A stretch of 34,862 bases of DNA, taken from Candidatus Peribacteria bacterium. Lineage in GTDB: Bacteria; Patescibacteriota; Gracilibacteria; UBA1369; 2-02-FULL-48-14. The notes below the pieces were generated by a model, which was given only the letters and a program-made list of their open reading frames with translations, had not been told where the DNA came from and searched no databases. The DNA lies in assembly GCA_943354505.1 (NCBI GenBank), contig CALRCE010000002.1, positions 2,585 through 37,446 on the forward strand, given 5' to 3'. Both the position numbers and the translations under genes were made by a program. Positions within the stretch are counted from its first letter, which is position 1. Each line of letters opens with the position of its first letter. Below are positions 13,524-20,958 of this stretch, piece by piece.

Positions 13524-14759
13524 ATGGAAAATTTCAAAGACGCAAACAAGTTTTTCTTCATCGGGATCGGAGGCATCGGAATGAGTGGTTTGGCACGTCT
13601 GCTGCAAGCGCGAGGCAAAGAGGTGAGTGGCAGCGACAGCACCCACAGTTCCACCATCGATGAACTGGAAGAAGAAGGCTTTGGCATCAGCATCGGACAC
13701 GATGCTCATCACTTGGACGAAGACACGGACTGTGTGATTTACAGCGAAGCCGTTCCCGAAACCAATCGAGAACTGCAAAAAGCCAGAGAGCTCGACATTC
13801 CAACGCTCACCTATTTTGAAGGACTTGGAGAAGTGTCCAAAGACTACCGTGTTCTAGCCGTAGCAGGCAGCCACGGCAAAACCACCACCACGGCCATGGT
13901 GGCGCTGATTTTAGAGGCAGCAGGCAAAGACCCCACCGTGATCGTGGGCAGCAAGCTGAAAGAATTTGGAAATCGAAATGTGCGTGTGGGGGAGAGCGAT
14001 CTTTTTGTGGTGGAGGCCTGCGAATACCGACGCAATTTCATGAGCCTCAAACCCGATCTGCTCGGCATCACCAACATTGAACTCGATCACCTCGATTATT
14101 TTAAGGATCAAGCCGACTACGAAAACGCCTTCAATCAAATCGCAGCGCAAAGCAAGGAGGTTCTCTGGCCCGAAGACACCAGCGAATACGAAGGGGAATT
14201 GGCCATTCCGGGTGAGCACAATCAAAGGAATGCCGGCCTCGCCGCTGCCATGGCTCGCCGAGTCGGAGCCTCGGAATTAGCGATTGCCGATGCCCTAGCC
14301 GCTTATCAAGGAGCTTGGAGGCGCTTTGAATTCAAGGGCACGACACTCTACGGAGCAAAAGTCTACGACGACTACGCCCATCATCCCACTGAAATCCAAG
14401 CGACCTTGGCGGGAGCACGCGAAAAATTCCCAGAAGCACGCATCGTAGCCGTTTTTCAGCCCCATCAATACAGTCGAACCGCAGCGCTTTTCGACGAGTT
14501 CGTGAATTCCTTTGAAGACGCCGACGAAGTCATCATTCCCAATATTTACGCGGCCCGTGATTCGGAAGCTCACAAAAAAGCCACCTCCGCAGAAGAACTA
14601 GCCGAGGCCATCGCAGAAGTTCATGAAAATGCACACCATGAAGCCGGACTCGAAAACACCGCCAGCTATTTAGAAGACAGCCTCGAAGAGAACGATGTGC
14701 TCATCGTGATGGGAGCGGGGGACGTGAACAAAATCATTCCTATGATTCTGAGCGCATGA
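13524..14759 (+). CDS. murC: UDP-N-acetylmuramate--L-alanine ligase
   Basis: MurC adds L-Ala to UDP-MurNAc, the first peptide-stem step of peptidoglycan synthesis, in the cytoplasm. Starting at the ATG at 13524 it has 411 aa, shorter than the ~450-490 typical of proteobacteria. N-terminal Rossmann motif: FFIGIGGIGMSGLARLL. P-loop: AVAGSHGKTTTT (from about residue 113). The central domain has TNIELDHLDYF and the GEHNQRNAGLAAAMA Mur-ligase block, and the C-terminal domain has YDDYAHHPTEIQATL and VFQPHQYSRT. The related ligase Mpl is the main alternative, but the short length and the DYAHHP context suit MurC. Its TGA overlaps the next gene's ATG. Confidence 0.92.
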   Translation: MENFKDANKFFFIGIGGIGMSGLARLLQARGKEVSGSDSTHSSTIDELEEEGFGISIGHDAHHLDEDTDCVIYSEAVPETNRELQKARELDIPTLTYFEGLGEVSKDYRVLAVAGSHGKTTTTAMVALILEAAGKDPTVIVGSKLKEFGNRNVRVGESDLFVVEACEYRRNFMSLKPDLLGITNIELDHLDYFKDQADYENAFNQIAAQSKEVLWPEDTSEYEGELAIPGEHNQRNAGLAAAMARRVGASELAIADALAAYQGAWRRFEFKGTTLYGAKVYDDYAHHPTEIQATLAGAREKFPEARIVAVFQPHQYSRTAALFDEFVNSFEDADEVIIPNIYAARDSEAHKKATSAEELAEAIAEVHENAHHEAGLENTASYLEDSLEENDVLIVMGAGDVNKIIPMILSA

Positions 14760-15385
14760 AACTCTATCTCTCTTCTTATAAATTAGGTAGCGAAACAGAA
14801 ACCTTGAAAAAATGGTTGGCTTCCACACAAAAAAGAGTGGGATATATTTCAAACGCTCTGGATCTTTACGAAAACGATGCCGAATGGTTCATTCCTTTCA
14901 CACAAGAAGATAAAGCTGAATTGGAAAATTTAGACTTAAAAGTGGAAAACTTGGACCTGAGAAACTATTTTGGAAAAAAAGAGGAGCTTCGCACCAAACT
15001 CAACAAGCTCGACATGCTCTGGGTGAGCGGAGGCAACACTTTCATACTCCGACAAGCCATGCGTCTCTCAGGCTTCGATGAACTCATTGAGGAGCTCAAA
15101 TCCCGCTCCGACTTTGTGTACGGCGGCTACAGCGCTGGCTGTTGCGTGCTTTCCCCCAGTCTCAAGGGATTACAAATCGTGGACGACCCTTCTAAGCATC
15201 CTTATCAAGATTTTAAAGAAGTGATTTGGGAAGGCTTGGGTCTCATCGATTATGCCTTTTTGCCTCACTACGATTCTGACCATTCCGAATCCGAAGACAT
15301 CAACAAAGAAGTGGCATACTGCACACAAAACAAAATCCGCTTCAAGACCGTGAGAGACGGGGAAGTGATTCTAATTGACGGATAA
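14756..15385 (+). CDS. Peptidase E-like (S51) serine peptidase, type 1 GATase fold
   Basis: A 209-aa protein of the S51 family. The nucleophile elbow GGYSAGCCVLSP places Ser126 as the catalytic residue. WVSGGNTFILRQAM is the conserved upstream block, and LPHYDSDHSES contains the expected His region. S51 enzymes include alpha-aspartyl dipeptidase and cyanophycinase, but many members have unknown substrates. The ATG overlaps the murC TGA (ATGA), so its synthesis is coupled to murC. That context makes a role in recycling or trimming of cell-wall peptides attractive, but this is inference. There is no signal peptide. Confidence 0.85.
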   Translation: MKLYLSSYKLGSETETLKKWLASTQKRVGYISNALDLYENDAEWFIPFTQEDKAELENLDLKVENLDLRNYFGKKEELRTKLNKLDMLWVSGGNTFILRQAMRLSGFDELIEELKSRSDFVYGGYSAGCCVLSPSLKGLQIVDDPSKHPYQDFKEVIWEGLGLIDYAFLPHYDSDHSESEDINKEVAYCTQNKIRFKTVRDGEVILIDG

Positions 15386-15403
15386 CACTATAAATACTAT
15401 AAT
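15375..15403 (+). promoter_or_regulatory. Strong promoter of the toxin-antitoxin pair
   Basis: TTGACG, 17 bases, TATAAT at 15398-15403, overlapping the last codons of the S51 peptidase gene. The region to 15426 is very AT-rich with a TAAATA/TATTTA inverted repeat (15391-15408) around the -10. This is a plausible autoregulatory operator for the antitoxin. Confidence 0.7.
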
Positions 15404-15426
15404 ATTTACATATTATATTTATTTTG

Positions 15427-15678
15427 ATGAATACTTCCGTCACCTACACCAGCACACTCTCTCCCAAGCTTATGACTTGGTTGGACGAACATGCGGCTAC
15501 AGAGGGTTTGAGCAAAAAAAACATTATTGAAGCAGCATTGAACCTTTACAGAATTCAAGAAAAGAAGAAAGAGTTGGCTCAAATGTTTACAGAACTCAGT
15601 CAAGAAGAAGAAACCCTCACTTTGGCTGAGTCAGGCCTCGGGGATTATGTCGAACAACTAAAAAAACAGGATGAATGA
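15427..15678 (+). CDS. Ribbon-helix-helix antitoxin of a MazEF-type module
   Basis: An 83-aa protein from the ATG at 15427. Residues 1-45 have an RHH pattern: a strand (SVTYTSTLSP), helix LMTWLDEHAATEG, then LSKKNIIEAALNLYR. RHH domains dimerise and bind palindromic operators. The C-terminal half (KKKELAQMF ... LAESGLGDYVEQLKK) is a likely toxin-binding tail. It overlaps the toxin gene by four bases (ATGA), and has its own promoter with an AT-rich palindrome. It is therefore predicted to neutralise the downstream MazF-like ribonuclease and repress its own operon, like other MazE-type RHH antitoxins. Confidence 0.85.
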   Translation: MNTSVTYTSTLSPKLMTWLDEHAATEGLSKKNIIEAALNLYRIQEKKKELAQMFTELSQEEETLTLAESGLGDYVEQLKKQDE

Positions 15679-16007
15679 AACAAAGAGAAATTTATTTAGC
15701 GGATCTTGAGCCCATCAAAGGACAAGAACAAAAAGGCACGCGTCCTGTGGTGATCGTTTCAGGTCCAAGCATGAACAGCTATTTCAATCTCGTTACAATC
15801 TGTCCACTTTCCACCAAAATTAAAAATTATCCAGTTTGCGCAGTGATTAAGAAAAATGCTCGCAATGGACTAAAGTCCGATTCAGAAGTCCTCACTTTTC
15901 ACATTAGAACTGTTTCAAAAGATAGACTTATTAAAAAAATGGGAGAAATAAGCGGAGATCAACTTGAACAGATCTTTCAAGGCTTGAACGACATTCTGCG
16001 CTATTAA
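15675..16007 (+). CDS. MazF/PemK-family endoribonuclease toxin
   Basis: A 110-aa MazF-like toxin that would cleave RNA at short sequence motifs. Family motifs: the opening REIYLADLEPIKGQEQKGTRPVVIVS, then NLVTICPLSTK and the HIRTVSKDRLIKKMGEIS block. The start of the SH3-like barrel and the conserved Arg in TRPVVIV are intact, so it looks active. It overlaps the antitoxin gene by four bases. A weak AGGA lies just before the ATG, one of very few SD-like strings here. Its TAA stop lies in a TTAA that also encodes the stop of the convergent cysS. Cleavage specificity cannot be read from sequence. Confidence 0.93.
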   Translation: MKQREIYLADLEPIKGQEQKGTRPVVIVSGPSMNSYFNLVTICPLSTKIKNYPVCAVIKKNARNGLKSDSEVLTFHIRTVSKDRLIKKMGEISGDQLEQIFQGLNDILRY

Positions 16008-17332
16008 ATCCTAGGCTTCACCGTGCTGCCCTCTTTTTTATCGTCCACATCGTAACCTAGACCAGCGAGTTGATCGCGCAGAGCATCGGAACGGCTCCAA
16101 TCTTTTGCAGCGCGCACCGTTTCACGTTCTTCAAGCAGAACCTTGGCTTCCTCACTCACCACAAAATCGACGGGGAAAATCTGCAGCACAAGATTCACAC
16201 GCTCCAAAGTGCCCTGAGTATTGGTCTTGGCTTGATTCATCCATTCAAACAGAACCGCAAGCGCACCCGCCACATCAAAATCATTTTGAAGCTTCTCGCT
16301 GAACGCTCGCATCAACTCTGAATCCACTTCGCCTTCGAGTTCACGACTGCCATCTAAATGGCTCAAATAAAACTCATCCAAGCCCTTCAAAGTGTTTCGC
16401 GCTTGTTCCAACATTTCTGTGGAATATTCAATCGGAGAGCGGTAATGCGTGCTGAGCAAAAAGAACCGCACCACACGAGGATGGTGTTCTTTAAAAATCT
16501 CTTTGAGCGTAAAGAAGTTGTTGAGCGATTTGCTCATCTTTTCCTGATTCACAGTGATGTAACCGTTGTGCATCCAAATGTCTGCCAAAGGTGTGCCGCT
16601 CGCCGCCTCACTTTGAGCCAACTCACATTCGTGATGAGGGAACTTCAAATCCAAGCCTCCACCATGAATATCAAAATGGTCTCCCAGCAAGGTCGAGCTC
16701 ATGGCGCTGCATTCGATGTGCCAGCCCGGCCGTCCATCACCCCAAGGGCTTTCCCAAAAAGGTTCCCCTTCTTTTTTAAACTTCCAAAGCACAAAATCTT
16801 GATGGTTGCGTTTATCTTTTCGCTCTTCCATACGAGCGCCCGCGTTGAGCTCTTCCAACTTTTGATGAGACAATTTTCCGTAGTCCGCAAAAGTGGTGAT
16901 GTCGAAATAAACCCCATCCTCTAAAACATAGGTGCAACCCTTTTCTTCCAATTTTTGAATGATCCTAATCATCTGTGGAACATACTCCGTTGCCCGAGGA
17001 TTGTGAGTGGGAGCCTTCACACCCAAAGCGGCGTAATCGGCTTTGTACTCAGGGATGATGCGCTCGGCCAAGTCGTCCACACTGATGCCTTCTTTGGCAG
17101 CCCTATCGATCATTTTGTCGTCGATGTCGGTGGTGTTGAAGGTGAAGGTCACTTCGTAGCCCGAAAACTCCAAAAAGCGTCGGATCAAATCAAACGCCAC
17201 GGCGCTGCGTCCGTGTCCAAGGTGGGCAAAGTCATAAACCGTGGGGCCACACACATACATACCCACCTTTTCACCGGCTTGTTTAGTGAAGGGAACTTTT
17301 TCTCCACGCAGACTGTCGTAGAATTGAATCAT
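16004..17332 (-). CDS. cysS: Cysteinyl-tRNA synthetase
   Basis: This class I synthetase charges tRNA-Cys. At 442 aa it has normal length. The HIGH-type motif is [12 protein letters not shown] (37 onward), preceded by the zinc-ligand Cys28 in YVCGPTVYD. Further zinc ligands lie in [10 protein letters not shown] and [12 protein letters not shown], and the KMSKS loop is [13 protein letters not shown]. The C-terminal part includes the [16 protein letters not shown] anticodon-stem-binding region. Its ATG overlaps the TGA of yggT, so both are transcribed from the promoter near 17596-17604. The 3' end shares a TTAA with the mazF-like stop. Confidence 0.97.
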   Translation of the reverse strand: MIQFYDSLRGEKVPFTKQAGEKVGMYVCGPTVYDFAHLGHGRSAVAFDLIRRFLEFSGYEVTFTFNTTDIDDKMIDRAAKEGISVDDLAERIIPEYKADYAALGVKAPTHNPRATEYVPQMIRIIQKLEEKGCTYVLEDGVYFDITTFADYGKLSHQKLEELNAGARMEERKDKRNHQDFVLWKFKKEGEPFWESPWGDGRPGWHIECSAMSSTLLGDHFDIHGGGLDLKFPHHECELAQSEAASGTPLADIWMHNGYITVNQEKMSKSLNNFFTLKEIFKEHHPRVVRFFLLSTHYRSPIEYSTEMLEQARNTLKGLDEFYLSHLDGSRELEGEVDSELMRAFSEKLQNDFDVAGALAVLFEWMNQAKTNTQGTLERVNLVLQIFPVDFVVSEEAKVLLEERETVRAAKDWSRSDALRDQLAGLGYDVDDKKEGSTVKPRI

Positions 17333-17577
17333 AGATAAACATTAACAATTTTGCGTATCACATCCAACAAAATAATGGCAAACATGGGCGAGAAATCAAT
17401 CATTCCAACCATGGGCAGCACTTTTCGAAGCGGAACAATAAGGGGATCCGTAGCCTGAATCAAAAAATGCATCAGCGCCCCGCGTTCACGCACCATCCAA
17501 GAAAAAATCACACGCAAGAAAATCAGGACCGTGAAGAGGTCCAGAAAGATGTTGAGCGTTTGTTTGATAAAATCCAT
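17329..17577 (-). CDS. yggT: YggT-family membrane protein
   Basis: An 82-aa protein with two membrane helices (FLDLFTVLIFLRVIFSWMV and SPMFAIILLDVIRKIV). Between them is the family's conserved loop: ATDPLIVPLRKVLPMVGMIDFSP. YggT proteins are widespread, often near division or PLP-protein genes, and have no settled function. Here it is translationally coupled to cysS (ATGA overlap). It follows a predicted extended -10 promoter with a ~12-base leader. It is normal in length for single-repeat YggT proteins. Confidence 0.9.
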   Translation of the reverse strand: MDFIKQTLNIFLDLFTVLIFLRVIFSWMVRERGALMHFLIQATDPLIVPLRKVLPMVGMIDFSPMFAIILLDVIRKIVNVYL

Positions 17578-17595
17578 AGTGCAGAATGTGCACGG

Positions 17596-17604
17596 ATTCT
17601 AGCA
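17596..17604 (-). promoter_or_regulatory. Extended -10 promoter for yggT-cysS
   Basis: Minus strand TGC-TAGAAT. The start near 17589 gives a leader of about 12 bases. The whole intergenic region is only 33 bases, so this is the only room for a dedicated promoter. The -35 is weak. Confidence 0.45.
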
Positions 17605-17610
17605 GAAGGT

Positions 17611-19737
17611 TTACGCGCGTGCACGTCGTCTTAACAGAACATAGCCCAGAGCGCCTAAAGTGCTCAAAAGGATGAGGCCAGTGGCGGCAGGACCCGTTTC
17701 AGGAGTTTTGCTCACGTTGGTGTCCAAATTGGTCGCAACAGGGTAGGTGGGTGCAGGAAGCGTTTGCGTGGTGTCTTCTTCAGGAACTCCCAAAACCGCT
17801 TCTCCTGCGTCGCTTTCGGTTCCTTCAATGTCCACGGCGGTCACGGCAAAATAGTAGAGTTCATTGGCGGTGAGGTCGGGTATGGTCCAGTTGGTGCTGG
17901 AATCGGTGGTCTCAGAAAGTGCAAAGAGTGCCGAAGGGGAAGGACCGTAATAGATTCGATAAAAGGCAATGGCAAGTGCACTGTCTGGAGCGTCCCAGCT
18001 CAAAGCCACCAGTTCCACGCCACCCTTAGCCGTCACGTTGGTGACGGTGTCCACACTACTTTCCACAACGACAGGAGGAGTTTCTTCAACGGGTACTTCC
18101 TCGGCGGCCCGCACGGTGAGCGTGGCTTGATCTCGATATTGAACTTCATTGCCCAGCACATCCACCAGAAGAACATCCAAGGCGTACTCGCCTTCAGTGT
18201 TTGGAGCGACCAAAGTGACTTGATACTTTCCGGAAGTGGTCGTTTCTTCGGCCGTATAAACCTCCTCTTGAAAGAGCACAGAAACTTCATCCAAATCCGA
18301 TTCACTCAAGACCACCACATTCACAGAACTGCCGGGGTCTACCGCTGTCTCAGGAGTCACACTGATCGAAACAAGAGTGGGGGCGGCCGTGTCAATGGTC
18401 ACCGTTTCTGAACTGGAAGATTCAATCACCGTGTCTTGGTCACTTCGGATTTCCACATAAATCACATAATCTCCATCTTCCAAGTCTTGCAAGGTGTAAG
18501 AGAAACTGTTGTCGAATTCAATGTCAGTTTCACCAGCCTCTTCACCATTCACAAAGATGAAGGCGGTGTTTCCATATTCAGCTTCCCCTTGAACTTCAAC
18601 AGTATTGGAGGAGTAGCTGCCCGTGGCAGGACTGATGAGTTCGAAATCCCCTTCACGAGTGAAGTCGGTGGTCTCAAAGTCCGAACCGTAGTCGGTGGAA
18701 GCCTGCTCATCGGTGGTGACTTCGGTGTCTTCTTCGCCGTTCACGCGAACGTTCTCGATGTCGGTTGCAGTCAAAGTCTGATCACCCGGAGTGACGAACT
18801 TAACGCCCAAGCTGAAATCGTGTTCCCCCTGATCTTCCGCGAGGAAGGTGTAATCGTTTGGCAAACTGGCTTGATCATCACTGGAGGAAAAGCGAATGGT
18901 TCCCGTGTAGTCGGTGACCGTGAATCCATCGGCATCAATGGCTTTGACCGTCACGCTCAGGTCCTTTCCTGCTAAACTTTCACTGTCGAGTCCACTGATC
19001 ACAAAACCGTCCACGGGGCCGCTTTCAGCCAGCATCACAGAATCATTCACGGCGGGGCCACCTTTGAGAGCCAGTTGAGTAGGGCCTAAAATCATTTGTC
19101 CCAAGGTGGAATCGAAAATATGCATTTGGACCACACCGTCTCCATTTCCTAAAACAGAAAAGCTCATTTGGCCTTTTTCGTTGGTTCCAAATTCAGAAGT
19201 GAACACTTGCACGGCGCTGGAATCAGGAACGATGCTGAGCAAATGTCCTTCAACGGGGTTCCCAAAAGCGTCTTCTAAAAGCACACTCATGATGGAGCTT
19301 TGATCCGGTTGCAGCACGTTGCTGCTAAAGGAGATGCGAGAATGAGTCAGATCCGGTTCCGCAGCCAAAACATCAAAACTTTGAGAAACAGAAAAGTCCG
19401 TTCTTAGGGTCTTGTAGGCCACGGCCAAACTATAGTTGCCGGCACTTTCTAAATCTTCACCGGGAATCTCTAGACTGGCTTGTCCTTTGCCATCGGTCTC
19501 TGCTTCATAACTTTTGACCAAGCCATTCACCATTTCAAGTTCAAACTCCAGGGTGGAATCGGGTTCGGCTTGAACCGCCACCAGAGTGCTTTGTCCCGCT
19601 TCCAAGTCACTGAGCGCAGTCATGCGCACTTCCTCAAAAGGAGTGAGCGCTTTGATCAAACCAAAGACACTGAGCACACCCACAACCACAAGCAGCAGTC
19701 GAAGGGATTTAGCACGAAGTGAAAAGAATTCTGCCAT
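17611..19737 (-). CDS. Large exported surface protein with Ig/FN3-like domains and TPETG sorting-type tail
   Basis: The start at ATG 19737 (MAEFFSLRAK) gives 708 aa; the track start at 19788 runs over the promoter. An N-terminal membrane helix or signal anchor (about 13-32, LRLLLVVVGVLSVFGLIKAL) is followed by roughly 600 residues of beta-rich extracellular domains. These include filamin/invasin-like repeats (DLTHSRISFSSNVLQPDQSS, DAFGNPVEGH), an Ig-like segment with GDYVIYVEIRSD, and a fibronectin type III domain near 595-665 (LSWDAPDSALAIAFYRIYYG). The C-terminus is TPETGP, a hydrophobic helix and RRRARA, the layout of a sortase signal. There are very few Cys. It probably mediates cell-surface contact. 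It has its own extended -10 promoter. Confidence 0.85.
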   Translation of the reverse strand: MAEFFSLRAKSLRLLLVVVGVLSVFGLIKALTPFEEVRMTALSDLEAGQSTLVAVQAEPDSTLEFELEMVNGLVKSYEAETDGKGQASLEIPGEDLESAGNYSLAVAYKTLRTDFSVSQSFDVLAAEPDLTHSRISFSSNVLQPDQSSIMSVLLEDAFGNPVEGHLLSIVPDSSAVQVFTSEFGTNEKGQMSFSVLGNGDGVVQMHIFDSTLGQMILGPTQLALKGGPAVNDSVMLAESGPVDGFVISGLDSESLAGKDLSVTVKAIDADGFTVTDYTGTIRFSSSDDQASLPNDYTFLAEDQGEHDFSLGVKFVTPGDQTLTATDIENVRVNGEEDTEVTTDEQASTDYGSDFETTDFTREGDFELISPATGSYSSNTVEVQGEAEYGNTAFIFVNGEEAGETDIEFDNSFSYTLQDLEDGDYVIYVEIRSDQDTVIESSSSETVTIDTAAPTLVSISVTPETAVDPGSSVNVVVLSESDLDEVSVLFQEEVYTAEETTTSGKYQVTLVAPNTEGEYALDVLLVDVLGNEVQYRDQATLTVRAAEEVPVEETPPVVVESSVDTVTNVTAKGGVELVALSWDAPDSALAIAFYRIYYGPSPSALFALSETTDSSTNWTIPDLTANELYYFAVTAVDIEGTESDAGEAVLGVPEEDTTQTLPAPTYPVATNLDTNVSKTPETGPAATGLILLSTLGALGYVLLRRRARA

Positions 19738-19759
19738 ACGTTCGTTATTCAATCTGTTT

Positions 19760-19788
19760 ATTATAGCAGAAAAGAGCATGAAGTACAA
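19760..19788 (-). promoter_or_regulatory. Extended -10 promoter for the surface protein gene
   Basis: Minus strand: TTGTAC, 17 bases, TATAAT with TGC just before the -10. The start near 19753 gives a leader of about 15 bases. TGCTATAATAA is identical to the string upstream of the TraG-like ATPase gene. Confidence 0.65.
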
Positions 19789-19789
19789 G

Positions 19790-20947
19790 TCAGTGAACCA
19801 AGGGGGTCGCGTCGTGCCAGTCTGTGCTAGAAACAGGATTCTGCACAGGTTTTTGAGTATGTTTCAAGACGATCAAAGTCATGTCGTCCAATTGGATCTG
19901 CCCTTCCATGAAGCGCCCCACGTCAATCGCGATCTTTTCAAAGAGTTCATCAGGAGTGGTTTGAGCGCTCACTTGGCTCTGCATAAACGTTGTGAGTCGT
20001 TCCAAGCTGTAAATGTCGCCAGCCATGTTTTTGGCCTCCACAATTCCATCCGAATACAGCACTACAAAATCATTCTCTTCCAAAACCACTTCTTGCTCAT
20101 GCACATAAGGCGCATTGTTGGCCAGCATTCCCACGGCAATACCGCCGGCTTTGAGGGTTTGGACTTCATTGCTTTTAGCCTTCAAATGCACAAGGTATTC
20201 GTGCCCCGCTCCACTCCAACGAAGGGTTTTCTTTTCAGGCAACCATTCCATCAAAATCATGGTCATGAACATGGTCGGCTTCAGATGGGGCTTCAAATAC
20301 TTGTTCAAAGAAACCAGAATATCGGTGAGAGTGTCTTTGAGGTCGATAAAAGTCTCGAGCAAAGCATCCACCATCACCATCACAATGCCCGCCGGGATTC
20401 CGTGCCCCGTGGAATCTCCAATATAAATCAAATAACGGTCGTTTTTTTGATAAAAATCAAAAGTGTCGCCTCCTATTTCTGAAGCAGGACGCGTCTTGGC
20501 ACTGATACTCAGCCCCGGTACAAGGGGAGGCTGTTTGGGAATGAGCAGTTGTTGGATGTCTTGAGCGGAATCGAGTTCTTTGCGAAGGCGTTGGTGGTTC
20601 TTCACATCGCCAGAAATGCTCTCCAAGCTGCGAGTCACTTCGTTAAAAAAGTGCGCCAAGACACCCACTTCATCTTGTTTGGAAGTCATCAAACGGTGGT
20701 AAGGACGCCCGGTTAGCAAGGCTTTCATTTCACGAATGATCTTTTTGAAAGGACGTTGAATGAGCCAGTAAAAAGAAACGATGCTGATCAAACAAAAAGC
20801 ACCGACCACCACGGGAAGTCGCCACACCTCAGGAACCCACACTTCTTTTTCAATGACAAAGCTCAAGGCGACACTAAGTCCGCCCAAGAGCAAGAGTAGA
20901 AAAAGATAAAAACTGAAAAGGTGGCGGCGGAAGAGCATCACCCCCAT
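19790..20947 (-). CDS. Membrane-bound SpoIIE/RsbU-type PP2C serine phosphatase
   Basis: A 385-aa protein: two membrane helices (about 10-31 and 44-63), a HAMP-like linker and coiled coil (RPFKKIIREMKALL ... LRKELDSAQDIQQLL), then a PP2C_SIG catalytic domain (~145-370). Metal and catalytic motifs are intact: RPASEIGGDTFDF, IGDSTGHGIPAG, YSDGIVEA and DDMTLIVL. Such enzymes dephosphorylate STAS anti-anti-sigma proteins in partner-switching pathways. The loop between the two helices is only ~12 residues, so a large extracellular sensor is absent. The signal might come from the co-transcribed transporter-HEAT protein, 11 bases upstream. A kinase/STAS pair is encoded at 29412-30379. Confidence 0.92.
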   Translation of the reverse strand: MGVMLFRRHLFSFYLFLLLLLGGLSVALSFVIEKEVWVPEVWRLPVVVGAFCLISIVSFYWLIQRPFKKIIREMKALLTGRPYHRLMTSKQDEVGVLAHFFNEVTRSLESISGDVKNHQRLRKELDSAQDIQQLLIPKQPPLVPGLSISAKTRPASEIGGDTFDFYQKNDRYLIYIGDSTGHGIPAGIVMVMVDALLETFIDLKDTLTDILVSLNKYLKPHLKPTMFMTMILMEWLPEKKTLRWSGAGHEYLVHLKAKSNEVQTLKAGGIAVGMLANNAPYVHEQEVVLEENDFVVLYSDGIVEAKNMAGDIYSLERLTTFMQSQVSAQTTPDELFEKIAIDVGRFMEGQIQLDDMTLIVLKHTQKPVQNPVSSTDWHDATPLVH

Positions 20948-20958
20948 TATAAGGAGTT

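Noticed and set aside
13485-13778. N-terminal 98-residue extension of the divIC-like ORF
   Set aside because: It is antisense to the murC 5' end and ends at a good ATG (13484) followed by a typical DivIC layout; the extension is a shadow.
19586-20482. 298-aa plus-strand ORF
   Set aside because: It is antisense to the surface protein start, its promoter and the PP2C catalytic domain; no domain and no plausible promoter.
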